DNA from: Anoplolepis gracilipes
Taxonomy: Eukaryota > Arthropoda > Insecta > Hymenoptera > Formicidae
DNA: 64,000 nt
Assembly (NCBI RefSeq): GCF_047496725.1
Contig: NC_132980.1
Location: 2,113,001 to 2,177,000 of the forward strand
Reading direction: 5' to 3'
Numbering within the stretch: the stretch's first letter is position 1; the number at the start of each line of letters is the position of its first letter. Shown in pieces: positions 21,268 through 34,679 of this stretch. The notes beneath the pieces were generated by a model, which saw only the letters and a list, made by a program, of their open reading frames with translations, was not told where the DNA came from and ran no database searches. The translations under genes and the position numbers were made by a program.

Positions 21268-24200
21268 TTACGTATCTTGCCAAGAACGAACTCACGAAAA
21301 AGCAACATAAAGCTGCCCATGATTAAAAACATCTTTACGAAGATCTAGACCAATTCTATCAAATTTATCCTTGTGATTATTGTCATAGCAAAAGCTAATT
21401 TTATCGGAAATTGTCTTCTAGAAAAAGTAAAGAGATATACATTTTCACAATATAATGTTATACGATTCAAAAAAACAATATCTCCTGCTTTGTCACCTGT
21501 TAAAATCTTACACTTTAATAAATGATCTGCAAGCTCTATAACCATTAATCTAGTACCATTACAAAGACCTTCATTGATACTTAGATTTCTAATCAGTATA
21601 ATGATACAATTTGGTCTTGAACGTATTATAATTCATGAAGAGGAAGAGATGATGGAGATAAACTATTCAAATATTCCGGTAACAAAGCTTCACCAATGTC
21701 ACTATTGTCATCATTTACAGCACTGTCTATACTTGTATAAATTCATTCACCAATTAAATCTAATAATTCAACAATTTTTTGATTTATTTCGTCTACATCA
21801 ATATTTCTTGCAGAAAGTATCGCACATTTAGCTACTTTAACAAACTCTTTTTTTCGAATTAATTCACCATATATATTTTCCACAATATCAGCATCAATAG
21901 GTGCTACACAACATTCAGGAATCTGTATGTTATTATTGAAATCATTTAATACGCCATCTCCTATATCTAAGAGAAACTTTGCAAATTCAATTTCTTCTGG
22001 GAGAACTCGCATATTTTGTGTTAAAAAAAATTTTACGAAATATCTCCAAGTTGAACTAAATTTAATAGAGAGATACACAATTTCACTTCGAGTAGCATGT
22101 ACTTTAATAGGCAAAAGTTGTCTAAAATCACCATTTAATAAAACAATTTTTCCGCCAAAAGGAAAATCATTATTCATAATATCACGCAAAGTTCTATTCA
22201 TAATCTCTAAAGCATATCGTGGTGTCATTGGTGCTTCATCTCAAATATAAATATCAGTTTCTTTCAAATATTGAGCTTCTTTAGTTTGTATTTTAATGGT
22301 AGATGATGAACCAGCAAATAATGGCACCGGTAATCTAAATGTCTTATGAACTGTTTTTTCAGTAGGTAATAATGTCGCTGCAATACCTGTAAAAGCCATT
22401 GTGCACACGCGTTTCTTTCTAATTCTAGCTAAATGATAAATAGTTGTGTATATAAATGTTTTACTTGATCCACCCGGACCATTAATGTAAAAACAATTAT
22501 TATGATTATTATTACTATTATCCAATCTATTTAATAAGAGATCGACTATCTCTTTCTGTTTCTCATTTAATTGTTGGTATTGCTTAGTGCCTATTTTCCA
22601 TAGCTTCTTCAAGTGTCATTCTCCTCTCCGCTATTTCTATTAACTGTTCCATTTGTGGAAAATCAGCAAAACTTTTACCTTCAGCACGAAGTATACTATT
22701 AATTTGCGCGTAAGCTTTATTTTGTCCTTCTAACATACCAAAATGTCGAACGTAATCCTCAGACATTGTTTCTTTAAAATTTTTCCACAACTCTTCAGGA
22801 TGTAATGGTTGACAATGTAATAATATACGTATTAATAATCTACGAAGTTGTCGAGGCATCATCCATCCAACAGCTTCATTCATAACTTCTACAGGTCCAA
22901 CATAACGAGCTTCGATATAATTATGTATCTCATCATGATCAATAATAACATTTTCTGTTATTGGTTCAATGGTTATAGCAGCAACATCGTGTCCTTTATA
23001 AATATATTTATACAAATATTTAACCGATTTGATACTACTTCAATGTTAATATGACAATTAAATATAATTGATAAAATAGGGCAATATGGAACAACATAAC
23101 GATTTATCAACTATATATCCGCCAGGGCGTTCAAAATTTCTACCATTATTTCGACGATAATAAGGATAAGCATTTTCATCCATTTTAGTTTCTTCAAGAA
23201 AAGATTTCGGATAGTGTTTCGAACAACGTCCATCTACCAAACACCAATCACCACAAGGTCCATGAATCATATGTTTCATAACTATATCATATAAAATACG
23301 ATTTTCATTAAGATCAGGAATTTCAGCAGAAATGTATTTATCAACAATTTGTGGAGTTATTTTAAAATTATATTTTAAAGTAATCAATAAATGAATATGT
23401 GGCAAACCGCGTTTTTGAAATTCAATAACGTATACAAATGCTGCTACTTCACCAAAAAATTTTTGCTTCACAATTAAATCAATTAAATAATCTTTTTTAA
23501 TATTAAAAACACGAGCACAAATGTCAAGTCTATCAGAAGCTTATTGACCAGGCAATAGATTTTCCTCGATTTCACGCCATTTTGAGTTGTAAGTCATTGT
23601 GATAAAAAGATCTAGCTTACTAAATTTACTAATAATTGCCATTGCATCTTGATAATTTTGCAACATATTACGCGGCGACCCAATAAATGTGGACGGAAGT
23701 ATAACCACTTTTCCAATACGTCCATTTAAGTTATTCGCCGTAGTTTGTAAATAATCTCTTAAACCTTGATATGTTTTGGTACGTAATTCTTTTTGATGAT
23801 TTTTACAATAATCAATTCTATCTTTTTCCATTTTTACATAACTATCTACAAGCCATTGCTGAAATAAGCGACGTCCTAATAAAAAAACATTAAATTCATC
23901 ACGGATAGTCATACGATATTTAATATATTGTCCTCTAGTTATTCGTCTGTGACTATTTAATTTTGTTAAATCACGATGTCATCCTGAAGTACTATATGGA
24001 TAAAACAATGGATATATCCATGGCTCAACATTTGGATCCATCCATAATACTAACTTTTTGTAAAATTTTAGTATTTCTATTACGTATTGTAACGTATGAT
24101 TCTGGAATTTCTTCATCAGCAGTTGTGCAAAATACTGCAGCAACTTCATTAGTTCTTTGAGCATTATATCGACGTCGATCCATACCTGGTTTTAAAGTAA

Positions 24201-25216
24201 ATAATAACTGTAATTCTGGTAATAATTCACCAGAGATTCCATTTCTAAACATCGTTGATTTTCTAATTCTTCACCCATCATTTGATAAGATTGAGCAAAT
24301 ACATTAAATTCCCGCATTATATGTTCAAGGTTTGATACAATTTCGAAATCTAAACACGAATTTTGACTAAGACGATGATTGATTGCTTCATTTGAATCCA
24401 CAATGAAAAGTTGGCCATAAGTGGGACTTTCATTTTGCGTCGCGTACAATGCTGTATTAATTTGATAATAAATTTGTCCTTGTATTTTAAAACAATATGG
24501 ATCAGGACGCCTTCCTTGCAAATTAACCACATTTGCATTAAACGAAGCAAATGAAAATGAACTATTATAACTATGAATATGTTGAAAAAAACTATTAGAT
24601 TTTACATGACTTCCATCAAATAAAGAATGAAGAAATTGAGGAAATTCTGGCAATGGTTGCAAATACACTGCACCGTGATTACAACAATCATGAAATGAAT
24701 TTCCTCTATTAGATATTTTTTAAGATACAAAATGCTTTGCATTGCAATGAACGCAAGACACATTCATAGAACCAATATAATATTCAACAACATTATTTAC
24801 TGACATAGTATTATTTTAACAAGGTTGATTTTTTTGTCGTAATCGATAACGAGATTGCCATTCTGCGAAACGTTCTTGGCATACTGATACAGTATTACCA
24901 GAATTTTGTTCAATAATTTCATTATCCAATTCTATTACACGATTATCACGTATTGTTCCAGAAGTACAAACAATTTGTTAATGTAATGATATATTATCTG
25001 ATGAATATTCTTATCATTTAATTTTATTATACGATTATCATCTATTGTTCCAGCAATACAAACAGTATGATTTTTATCATCAACTGATTTTGGTATATTA
25101 TTTATTACTTTTGCAATCTGACCGCAACGATGTTGATTTTTTGCTTTTCTTTCACAACGTCGTCGTTGAAATTCCTCTTCTTCTTTTATAGTACGCTGTA
25201 TTTTGCGTCTCGACAT
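21268..25216 (-). pseudogene. Helitron Rep/helicase gene, multiply disrupted
   Basis: Helitrons move by rolling-circle replication with a RepHel protein. Minus-strand fragments follow the family order. The N-terminus MSRRKIQRTIKEEEEFQRRR starts at 25216. Then come CNAKHF and CCNHGAVYLQPLPEFP (about 24750-24640), and a Helitron_like_N region (FNVFLLGRRLFQQWLVDSY, about 23895-23839; LFITMTYN, about 23620). The HUH motif is in GLPHIHLLITL (about 23415-23383) and the tyrosine motif is YKYIYKGHD (about 23010). The helicase has GPGGSSKTFIY (about 22480), where a Ser replaces the usual Gly of GKT, then DEAPMTPRYALE, NGDFRQLLPI and HGQLYVAFS near the C-terminus. At least nine stops or frameshifts are present, for example TGA before DEAP and TGA inside AFSR. 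Product length would be about 1300 residues. Confidence 0.93.
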
Positions 25217-25259
25217 TTTATAAAAGTATTAATAATATATCAATAAATGATTAACAGAT

Positions 25260-25925
25260 ACGCAATATTTATATTATAAATTGCACTTTAATATAATATA
25301 ATATAACAGGAAGAAATATAAAACAAATACAAGTAATATTAACACAAACATGTAAAATATTGTATATGTAGAATCCTACATGTGGATATTACTATATCTG
25401 TTGTCAAAAAATAAGCACTTTCTCTTTTGTCACAATTTTTGAAAGATTTACTGTTTATGTCAACATTGTACATTTCTTATTACTTTTGTATTCTTCTTGT
25501 AAAAATTTTAATAATTTTGACATATTAAAAAAAAATTCAAAAATGCTGCAGTTCCAGAAAGCTAATAAAAAAATGCTTTTTTTTGGCAAGAGTATCAATT
25601 TGTATTTTACCTGAAATTCCAAAATCTTAATTCTAACGATGACAGAGAAATATGCGCTTTTGAGTAGGTATTACCACAAAAATTGCCCAACCAAACATCA
25701 TAGCCTTGATTCGCTAATAAGTAAGCTAGAATGCAAAAAAATAGTTTATTATATAACTTGTATCCATTATTATATAATTAGTTTCTTCTCAATATTCTAA
25801 TATAAATTTCATAATATATTTTTATGTGTTATTAATATATTTTAACCATTTATTAGATTAAAACGATGAAATAATTCATAATGTACTTATTATTATTCGA
25901 TAAGTTAAATAAACAATTTTAAATA
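25260..25925. other. AT-rich DNA without a supported gene
   Basis: Nothing beyond low-complexity A/T tracts was seen. Confidence 0.5.
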
Positions 25926-27215
25926 TACAGGGTGTCTCATTTTAATTCCTCCAGTCGAATATCTCGAAAACCAAGTCTGGGAGAGAAAAATGTTTCAGGC
26001 AAAAGTTGTATGATTTCGAGGAGGCCATAAGATGGTACCATTGGTCTGACCTTGAAGAGTTATTTAAAGATCACGTGAAGGTCATTTCAATTTTTTTAAA
26101 TGGCACTCCCTATTTTTTGTTACATATTCTTGTTGCTGACTTCGAGAGCTTTCCAAAACACTATGATAAAATGTTTTTTCATTAAACACTTTTTGAGTTA
26201 TAAGGCTTCAAAGTTGCAATATTTTGAGATAAAATACAAGATATCTTGTAAAATATTCATTTCTCGATTATCTTACCCTAATACTTTTATGCACAAAATA
26301 ATGAGACGAATCAATTGGTGTAAAGAAAACACATAGTTATCTTTAAGAAAAAATCTGAATTTGCATAACTAGCAGTTACACATTTTTATTTTAACATAAT
26401 TATGTGTTTTAATTACAATTGATTTGTCTCGTTATTCTGTGGATAAAAGTATTAGGGTAAGATAATCGAAAAATGAATATTTTACGAGATATCTTGTATT
26501 TTATGTCAAAATTATTGCAACTTTGAAGCCTTGTAACTCAATCTATAAAGCAAAATATCTTGAAAATGATTTTGAATTCAAAAAATTAAATACATAAGTG
26601 TTGAAGGAGTTCAAAAAGATCGACAGAACATCGTAAAAAAAATTCGATAAATGAAGAAGTCTAGGAAACTTCAAAGCTATCTTTATTTTTCTAAATGGAA
26701 CCTTTGCGGGTACTTTTTTATTGTATGAGAGAAAGCGCGACGAGATGAATTTATTCATAAATATGTTGTAATGATTTATTAACATTGATTGTTTGATTAT
26801 TTGATAATATAATAATTTCAAAATAAATTATTACGGATTTTAAATTAACTTTTAACGATTTGTTCCGTTAAGCTATTCATATCGCTTATGATCAATTCAC
26901 TTTTATAACACGAAGAAATATAAATAAATAAGTCTATTTCAATGTCAATCATGAAATGTGTATCTTGAGCGGAGATGTGAACTATTGAGCAATTACTGAT
27001 CAACTACTTAAGTCGAGAAAACTGATATTGAAATAGACTTGTTTTATATACTTTTTGTGTTTTTTAACACCTATGTGTTCAATTTTTTAAACTCAAAAGC
27101 CCGTATTCTGGGTTCACATTTATCGCTAAATGTGCCTTTAAATGTGAGCTCAGAATACGGGCCAAAGTCATTTCCAAGATATTTTAATTTATAGATTAAA
27201 ATGAGTCATCCTGTA
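25926..27215. mobile_element. Nonautonomous TIR element with internal foldback
   Basis: TACAGGGTGTCTCATTTTAA at 25926 is matched by the complement of ATTAAAATGAGTCATCCTGTA at 27195-27215. Inside, about 26178-26336 and about 26413-26575 are near-perfect inverted copies, including TATCTTGTATTTTA and TAAGATAATCG. Related sequence occurs at 36912-37425 and 38342-38460, so this is a dispersed family. No protein was recognised. Confidence 0.75.
27099..27162. mobile_element. 64-bp hairpin MITE nested in the TIR element
   Basis: GCCCGTATTCTGGGTTCACA and the complementary TGTGAGCTCAGAATACGGGC form a 24-bp stem with two mismatches and a 16-nt loop. No relation to the surrounding element was seen. Confidence 0.6.
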
Positions 27216-28080
27216 TATATAATTAGAGTCTGTGTGTGTGAATTTAGTTTTAGCTAAGTATCGAGTTGAGAAAATCGTATTACTCAAATATGATTCGCAG
27301 AAAGGTGATTTAAAAACAGATTAATATTTACAGAAATATGTTTTGTATAGAATAGAAAATTATTATATTTATAATCATAATAATAATACGTCTCATGAAC
27401 CTAATAAAGTTTTTCTATCTCGTGCAGATAAGTTTAGTTCTTCACGTTCTCATTTATTATAAATCGATTTTTGCAAAATTCGGTGAAATACAAATTAAAA
27501 GATAATTAAAGATAATTAAAAGATAGTTTATTTTTCTTTAATAAAAACGTCTTTTCTAATAAAATTATTTTAATAATTTCTTTTGTTAAGAAAAATAATT
27601 AATCTCTCGACATACACATAAAAAAATTCCTTAATAAAATATAATTTGTTATATTATATATATTGTTATATATTTCATATATGAGTAACTGATTAAAAGT
27701 AACAATTTTTTCGCAAATCTCTTATTCTGTTTTTATAGTTTCGAGCAATTTTTCATCAAATTTTTAATTTTAAATTTGAATGTTAGTGTAAAATCAAATA
27801 CAAAGAAAGAATAATTACTAATTAAATTTTTAAAAATATTAATGTTTAATTAACCGAAAATTTCGCTTATAAAATAATAAAATTTTGCTCAATAATGATA
27901 ATTAAATATCTTATGTTCCATGTTACATGCTAGAAGTGCTTTGAATTTTTTATTATTTTGTCATACATATGTTTTTTCAATTTGAATATCTTTTAAATAT
28001 CTTTAAAAGAGAATCGCCCTTTTTCTCAATCAAATATATTCATAATAAAAAAAATAGTGTTTTTCAAAGATACATATACC
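27216..28080. other. AT-rich DNA without a supported gene
   Basis: No ORF with coding character and no clear repeat family was seen. Confidence 0.5.
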
Positions 28081-28166
28081 TTTAATTTAGCACATTTATA
28101 TCTTTTACATTGATACATTGCATGTAAGCCGCGCGGTGCTCACTCTCTTTCTGGCAACATCCCTTA

Positions 28167-28167
<1 letters not shown>

Positions 28168-28212
<45 letters not shown>

Positions 28213-28249
28213 CGTACAACACACACATATATATATATATATATATAAC
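28168..28249. repeat. (TA)n / (CA)n microsatellites
   Basis: Two TA runs are separated by ACATACGTACAACACACACA. Tyr-Ile repeat ORFs across this stretch are artefacts of the repeat. Confidence 0.95.
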
Positions 28250-28254
28250 ATATA

Positions 28255-29235
28255 ACATGAAAAAGCAATGTAACCGGCACGGATCAGTCCGACACGGCGT
28301 GATCGGAAAGAACCGGAATGCGCGAAATCGACAGATCGAGGCACAATCCTCGCGCAAGGAACCAGGGCTGCACAAAATCGCACCCTTAAGAGGCATCCTG
28401 CGAACTCTTCTGGCGAAGGAATTGGCGTGTCGCGACTGATTGTAATCATCGACGATGGATCCTGGATAATACTTGCGATCGAAATTAAAGGTTTCAACCT
28501 CAATAAAGAGTCTTTCGAAGAAATTCCGATAGATTTGGCGTGTCGTAATCGGGGGTGCGTACACTCTCGATACTTCCTTGAGTACGCGACTCGCTAGCGA
28601 GATGACGTATCGCTACATAATTGGCCACAATTACGCACCCCGTGTGCGCAGGATTGATCAGGCTATCGATCCGGGATATAGGAGAGCGTACATAGTCTTT
28701 ACGGAGCTGTGAGTTGTGGTGGGCCGCGGTAGTTCAACGTCGTTATCCTACATTTATATGACTATCGCGTTCGCGGGCGTATATTATATATACATCGCGG
28801 CAGTGAATCAAGATTATAAAGGACAGTTTCAAGAAAGATTGTCGCGCGCATTTGTCGTAATCGATTGTGTCTCACAATTTTCGAGTTGGTTTGATCTTGC
28901 GACTTCGTCGTTTCGCTATCGTCCTTACGTACGCCAGTAATCTTCGGGTCATTGCGTCGCAACATCGAAAGTGTGATCTCGCGCGCGAAAGAATGTCGGG
29001 GGTTCCAAATTGAATAACGGGCGAAAATATTTACCGATTGTCCGCGGGCGATCAATATCGATATTCTTTTACGTCACGATTAAAACGGTCTGCGCCGAGG
29101 AACGTGATTATTATCGAAAGATCGCGCGATCGCATATTCGAGTATCGTAATTATTAAACGCGCGAGTGTTGTTTCAAGATGCAATAAAAGAGAGGATGAG
29201 CAGGTCTGAGATGGCACCGTCGGAACAATTGTGAG
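28255..29235 (+). promoter_or_regulatory. CpG-rich block, putative promoter and 5' untranslated exon
   Basis: CpG and GC content rise sharply compared with both flanks. The block ends in ATGAGCAGGTCTGAGATGGC...TTGTGAG followed by the donor GTAATC at 29236, a possible 12-codon upstream ORF next to a splice site. The spliced secreted-peptide ORF that starts at 29882 lies just downstream and on the same strand. No TATA box was found, so a dispersed-start promoter is the guess. Confidence 0.4.
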
Positions 29236-29881
29236 GTAATCTAATACGTATTATTTACGAAATAGATTTTTTTTGTCGCGGTCATCGCACAACCTTCTAG
29301 TATTTCGTGCAATATTATTTGAATGTGCGTAAATTTGGTGTGAAAATTTAATTATTGTTCTTATTTTATTTTTAATAGATTTATTAAGTTTTTGATAAAT
29401 TTAAAAAATTATTCCAGCCACATGCACATACGCATTAAACAAAAAAATGTTTTAAAACAAATAGACGCAGTTCACGCTGCGTCTCATTTTTTCTTTCGAC
29501 GATTTTAAGGAATTCTATGTGTAAAATTTATTAGAATATTTATTAAATTATATTGCTTAATATGTCATCTGTAATCATTTTTAATTTCCAGAGAAAGTTC
29601 ATTGCGTTAAAATTATTAGAATATTATTAAACAAAAGATTGTCCGAAAGAGGCCAGATATAAAAGTAGGTGAAACGCCGATTTAAAGTCGATAGAACCAC
29701 TCGATATTTAACAAATATATTTAACTATATATTTAATGTCGTCTCGAGCGATCTAATTATAATACTTTAATAAATATTCTAAATTGGCGTTCAATGTGAG
29801 CAATTCAATATTGAAAACAGAGTATCAGAAAATATAAAATTATGATAACGGAATTGTGTCTTCGTGTCGCGCTTGTTCCAG

Positions 29882-30210
29882 ATGAAAAATAAGGTCATCG
29901 CGTTATTGTTCGGTTTTGTTGTCTTTGGTTTTTCTTTGCATTCCGTTGACTTCGCAAGGTATTCTCGTGCGTGTTTACGTTTGTGATTTGTATAACTTTG
30001 AGAAACTATATCTCCGAATTTAGGAATAATATAGTCTATTCACATTAAATTCGGAGGCTCACAAAAAATACGAAATATTGACCTAAATAACTTTCGTTTA
30101 ATTTAGTACTAATTATGTGCTAACTTTTTGACGTAGTCCACATTTTCTTATTCTTACCATTTTGCAGGTATTCAAGTTCAAAGTGGAGGAAAAGCCCAGT
30201 TCTAGTATAG
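29882..30210 (+). CDS. Putative secreted peptide precursor, 39 residues, two exons
   Basis: An acceptor (GCGCTTGTTCCAG) directly precedes ATG at 29882. The exon reads MKNKVIALLFGFVVFGFSLH, a basic N-terminus plus hydrophobic core as in signal peptides. It breaks in phase 2 at 29958 (donor GTATTC). The next exon starts after CCATTTTGCAG at 30168 and continues in phase as YSSSKWRKSPVLV to TAG at 30208-30210. The mature part would be about 14-20 residues and basic. The second exon ends downstream at a GTAAGT donor near 30319, so the 3' untranslated region would itself be spliced. I do not recognise the peptide. The agreement of acceptor, ATG, signal peptide and phase supports it; the short ORF length is the main weakness. 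Confidence 0.4.
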
Positions 30211-30889
30211 TAGCGTAGTAGCTATTGCTCAAGAAAGAGGAAAACGGAAGTCTTCAGCAAGGAATCTGGTAAAATCGGCGCAACAATTACCATGACAATC
30301 TTACAGCATCGTTATTATGTAAGTTTCAAAACACAAAAATATAATTTATTTTATTAAAATATTTCTTTTAATATTTAACGCGTAGATTTTTACGCAGCTT
30401 TTTATAGCAATAGCTTTCACATGCTATATATGAATAATTATAAAAAATTTTATTCATTGCTCAATGTAATATATGTTATAGCTAGCTACATAAAAAACAT
30501 AAAATATATTTATGCCTGTATGTCTGTAATCTACGAGTAATCTCGTATTTTTAAAAACTATAGAATATAGATGAGTTATATAGTTTCCAATATTTTGCTC
30601 CGCTATTAAGTCTAATTAGTTATTAATTTTCTAATTAATTTCAACTTTCTAATTAAGTTTAATTTTCTAATTGGTTTTCCATTTATTTTTATTTTGTGGT
30701 TTTTGAATTTTTTTTTAAACATTTCGGTTAAATTTGGTTATCTAGAATTTGATATTCTAGAAGAAAGATGTCTCTTTGAATTAAGAACATGAATTTACTT
30801 TAAAGAAACAAAAATTTACTTTAAAGGAAAATCAAATTATAGATTAGAATGAAGAAATTTTTCTTCGATTCTTTCCTTACATTTGTATT

Positions 30890-31099
30890 ATGGAAGATAA
30901 TATCAAGAAATTCATTCAAATTTCAACTGCAGTTTTATTGTTTGCGATGTATTTGGATTATTGCAAAGGTGAGCCTTGTTTTACATAAAACCTGAAATCT
31001 GTTTTATTTTTCTTTACTTTTATTGTTATTTGGAAATGTCTAGGTGCTCTCGCATCAATTGAGATGGGCTATTATTCAGAATACACAAGTGGTAAATAA
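30890..31099 (+). CDS. Putative secreted peptide precursor, 44 residues, two exons
   Basis: ATG at 30890 gives MEDNIKKFIQISTAVLLFAM, then YLDYCK, with a hydrophobic core typical of a signal peptide. The exon ends at 30968 in phase 1 with donor GTGAGC. The next exon starts at 31044 after GGAAATGTCTAG and continues as GALASIEMGYYSEYTSGK to TAA at 31097-31099. A GTAAAT donor at 31092 overlaps the end, so a longer form is possible. It lies 0.7 kb downstream of the other small secreted ORF, on the same strand, with the same architecture. The family is unknown. An overlapping ORF from 30849 is possible but less signal-like. Confidence 0.38.
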
Positions 31100-34000
31100 C
31101 TTCTTCAAAAATAAATTTGTGTGGGTCTTGGTTCTGGCATCCGGCCTCTTAATCGGAATTTCAATGTGCAGTTTAAAAATTGGACACAGCTCTGTTTGTG
31201 GAGACGCGTAAAGCATCCAATGGGAACAAAGTTAACACAGAGAGAACTTATGTACATTGATTTAGCGATCCATCTACTTGTGTATAATTCTACTGGTCTT
31301 GTCAGATAGATGAGAGTTTTAAATCCGTAGTATAGTATACAAAGCTTTTTAAAAAGTTTGATTAATATTTTAATAATTTAGCAAGCAAAAAGAAATAATT
31401 GCTTTAAAGTATCAGTTGGAATATTGAAATATAATAGCATATTACATTATAATTTATTAATAACAATTTCATATAAATATATTTTATATAGATATAAAAA
31501 AATATGAAAACTAAGTTTACAAATTCGAAATTGATATTTTAATGAAGTTGCATAAGAAAATGAGAATTCGAAATAATTCGCACAATCGCTCACACTAGCA
31601 CGATCTTGATGCTTTTACTATTCGTGACGTGAGTTATTCTTCCTTATATAATCAATTTAATAAGAAGCCAATTTTAGTATTTTCTTTTAATCAATAATTA
31701 TAAAAAAAAAAGTATACCGACACTGATGTTGATAAAATGTGTATAACTTGTATTTAATTTAATAACCAGATTACTATATGTATATAAAGGAAGTTATTCG
31801 AATACTTTTATACAGCATTCAAAAGTAATTGAGTTATGTTGATTAACAGAATTATAATAATAATCGATAAACATTCGCATATCTTGTCGAAAATTTATCC
31901 TGGAATATATTAATTTTATTAAACGTGCAAACACTTTTAACAATAAATAAATTTATTTATTGAATAACTTGTAAATGCATAAAATGCGTTTCAGTGATTT
32001 GGAAACTTTTCTCAGTATACTGAACAAAATTAATCCTGATAATCCGAGCATGTATTATTAATAAATAAACTTGTGTCATCAAATAAGTATTAATTAATTT
32101 GTCAATAATTAATGACACAGCAACGCTTCCAAATAAATAAAATAATATATAATATTTTTAATAATTCGATTATATATTTTTCCAAAAAATTAGTTTCAGT
32201 TATTTGATGATCCAATAAACAAATATAATTTAGTTTCCATAAACACATTTATATAATGGATAAAACTGATACTGCACGCAAGCGTGCATTTTCAATAAAT
32301 AAATTCATTGGTTACATGTGTGAGAAACACGCTTGTCGAATAAATAAAATTATCTTCAATAAAGTGATCGTGTCATTTCAATATATATATATGTATATAA
32401 AATTAATTTTACCTGGCTGACGCTTCTTTTCCAATAAACAAATTTTACTTCAAACCAATGAGGCCTAAGCTTTTCTGATATAGAATATAATAAAAACTGA
32501 TGGCTCCCTTGAAAGTACATTTTCAATAAATAAATTTATGTTGATCACATAAACATTAAATTAAATTGTTAAGAAAAATTTATGCTTTCCAGAGTTAAAT
32601 ACGGAATTAAATACAGATTTATACGATTATAAGTTTATTCCTTGTAATACATTTAATAATTAAAATACAAGTATGGCTTGTAAAATTTATAAATTTTATT
32701 TTCCATTTAGTTAGAAATATTTGTGATACATAAAATAATATATACATCCGCATATGGCATCACAATGTTGCTCGAATATTTACTTTCGATATCCTCGATT
32801 ATTTATTCTTAAGATATTCAGGATTTTGTACTCGCGAAATAAGTTTAAAAATGACTAAAACGATATGGAAATAGTTGTCTGTTGTCAATTTGTTCTGCCA
32901 ATTTTCAGGTTGTCCTGATTGTTATCTGTCATTTAAAGTGTCAGAACCGCTTATTTCTGCATTTGGAACAAATTTATTTATTATTTTCTTTCAATTTTTA
33001 TTGTATTAAGAATCTTCAACATAGATAGACACATCTCCTTTATTTTACGAGGCTGTAGAAATAAAGTAATGATTATTAGCTTAATATAAAGTAATCAGCT
33101 CTTAATTGTTAGTTTGTTCTGTCAATTTTTATTTTTTAAATTTATTTGGTGAGCAAAAAATTCAGAGCCTAGATATCTCGAGCTAATAATTTGGAAAATA
33201 TGCTGATGCTATAATACAAGCAATTATATTCTTTAATGCATTTTATTCTTGGTATCTTCTTAAAGTTGGATCAAAAAATATTTTTGGAAATAAAAAGTAG
33301 CAAAAAAATAACAAATAATTGGAGTATTATTAATTTTTTTGTTCGACTTATGTATACGTCATTTTTATAATGGCTTGGTAGCTTGTTAGTCTTAAGCTAT
33401 CTGGTTTTTGGTAACTTTTTAATATAGTTTCAGCGAAAAATTATTTTTAAAAGCAAAAATTGGCAAATTATTTTTATACATAATTTATTATAGTGCGTAA
33501 TATATTTTCATATATATTACGTACTATTCATAAAGTAAAAAAATAAATATAGAATATCGCTATTATACCTTGTATGTATTCATTTAATTCGGGAATAGAA
33601 TCATTATCGCTGATTTCATTTTCACTTGAAGTATTAATTAGATTAGATAAATATTATTTATGTTTTATATTGCTTATTAATATTATCTAAAAAAGTATTA
33701 TCTTATATGAAAATAAAATAACATTCAAGAGAATAATTATATTCATTTATCAAGCACAAAAAATAGTTTCCACCAAATTTCATCCAAGAAAATTTTTATA
33801 CCATTTTCATTTTTTTCTAAAATGCGAAATAAAACTTTTTTATTTCTTAATCCACAGCCTAATTGAGATTCCGATTCGATATTGCTTTTGTCTTTCATTA
33901 AATTTTTCTCCTTTTGGAGACTACGTTCATATGAATCTATAAAAATTAATTCTTTTCAAGATGTCATTAATATTTTGCACATACACAAAATAAAAATTTA

Positions 34001-34600
34001 TATACATACGAGGTATCAAAAGTGCCAACCAAACTTTGTGATTTGATAAAAAATCTGAATAGAAAGTTTAAAACATATGTAAAAATTCCTTGAAAATGTT
34101 AACGCTCAAATACATTTTTGAGCCTTTTTCAGACCTATGTTTAACTTTTTATAAAAGCATTTCTGGATGTTTCTCAGAAGCAATTTGTTCATAAGTGGCT
34201 GAACATATATACTTACATACAGCCATACATACAATAAATACATACACAAAATAATAATAAAATTATATTTGTATGCTGCTTTTTACTATTAATTATGTAA
34301 GCAGATATATTTATATTTATCAATTACCGGGTGCATAATTTAATCATTCTGAGGTTTTTACACTTAATGAATGTCCTTTTTAGGCCAGTAGGAATATTTG
34401 TCATTTTCTTTTAACCATATAGTTGGTATTACAGAATATATTTCGTCTACCTCGTACCTCGCATTGAATTTTACAACAGAATAAAGTAACTGCAAACAAT
34501 ATATCGTTTAAAAATGCAAATTTTGAGAATTTAATTATACTTATAACAGTTTATTTACTCATACTTAATTATAAATAAAATTATAAATTATAAATTAAAT
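31100..34600. other. AT-rich region without a supported gene
   Basis: An ORF at 31121-31309 has no recognised motif. Near 31620, ATGCTTTTACTATTCGTGAC precedes a GTGAGT donor and could be another tiny first exon, but no partner was found. Between 31940 and 32545 the phrase CAATAAATAAATT recurs about six times at about 80-130-bp spacing, often after CGCTT.TTC; this is a decayed tandem repeat or a cluster of AATAAA signals. The rest is low complexity. Confidence 0.45.
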
Positions 34601-34679
34601 ATAAATTAGAAAAAAGTTATTAAATGTCAAAATAATATTTAAACTTTACATATGTGAACATAACTTTAATATGCAATAG

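Noticed and set aside
28082..28564. ORFs of 130-160 codons with long Tyr-Ile repeats
   Set aside because: Their centre is the (TA)n microsatellite; the ends are short and on the strand opposite to the better-supported features.
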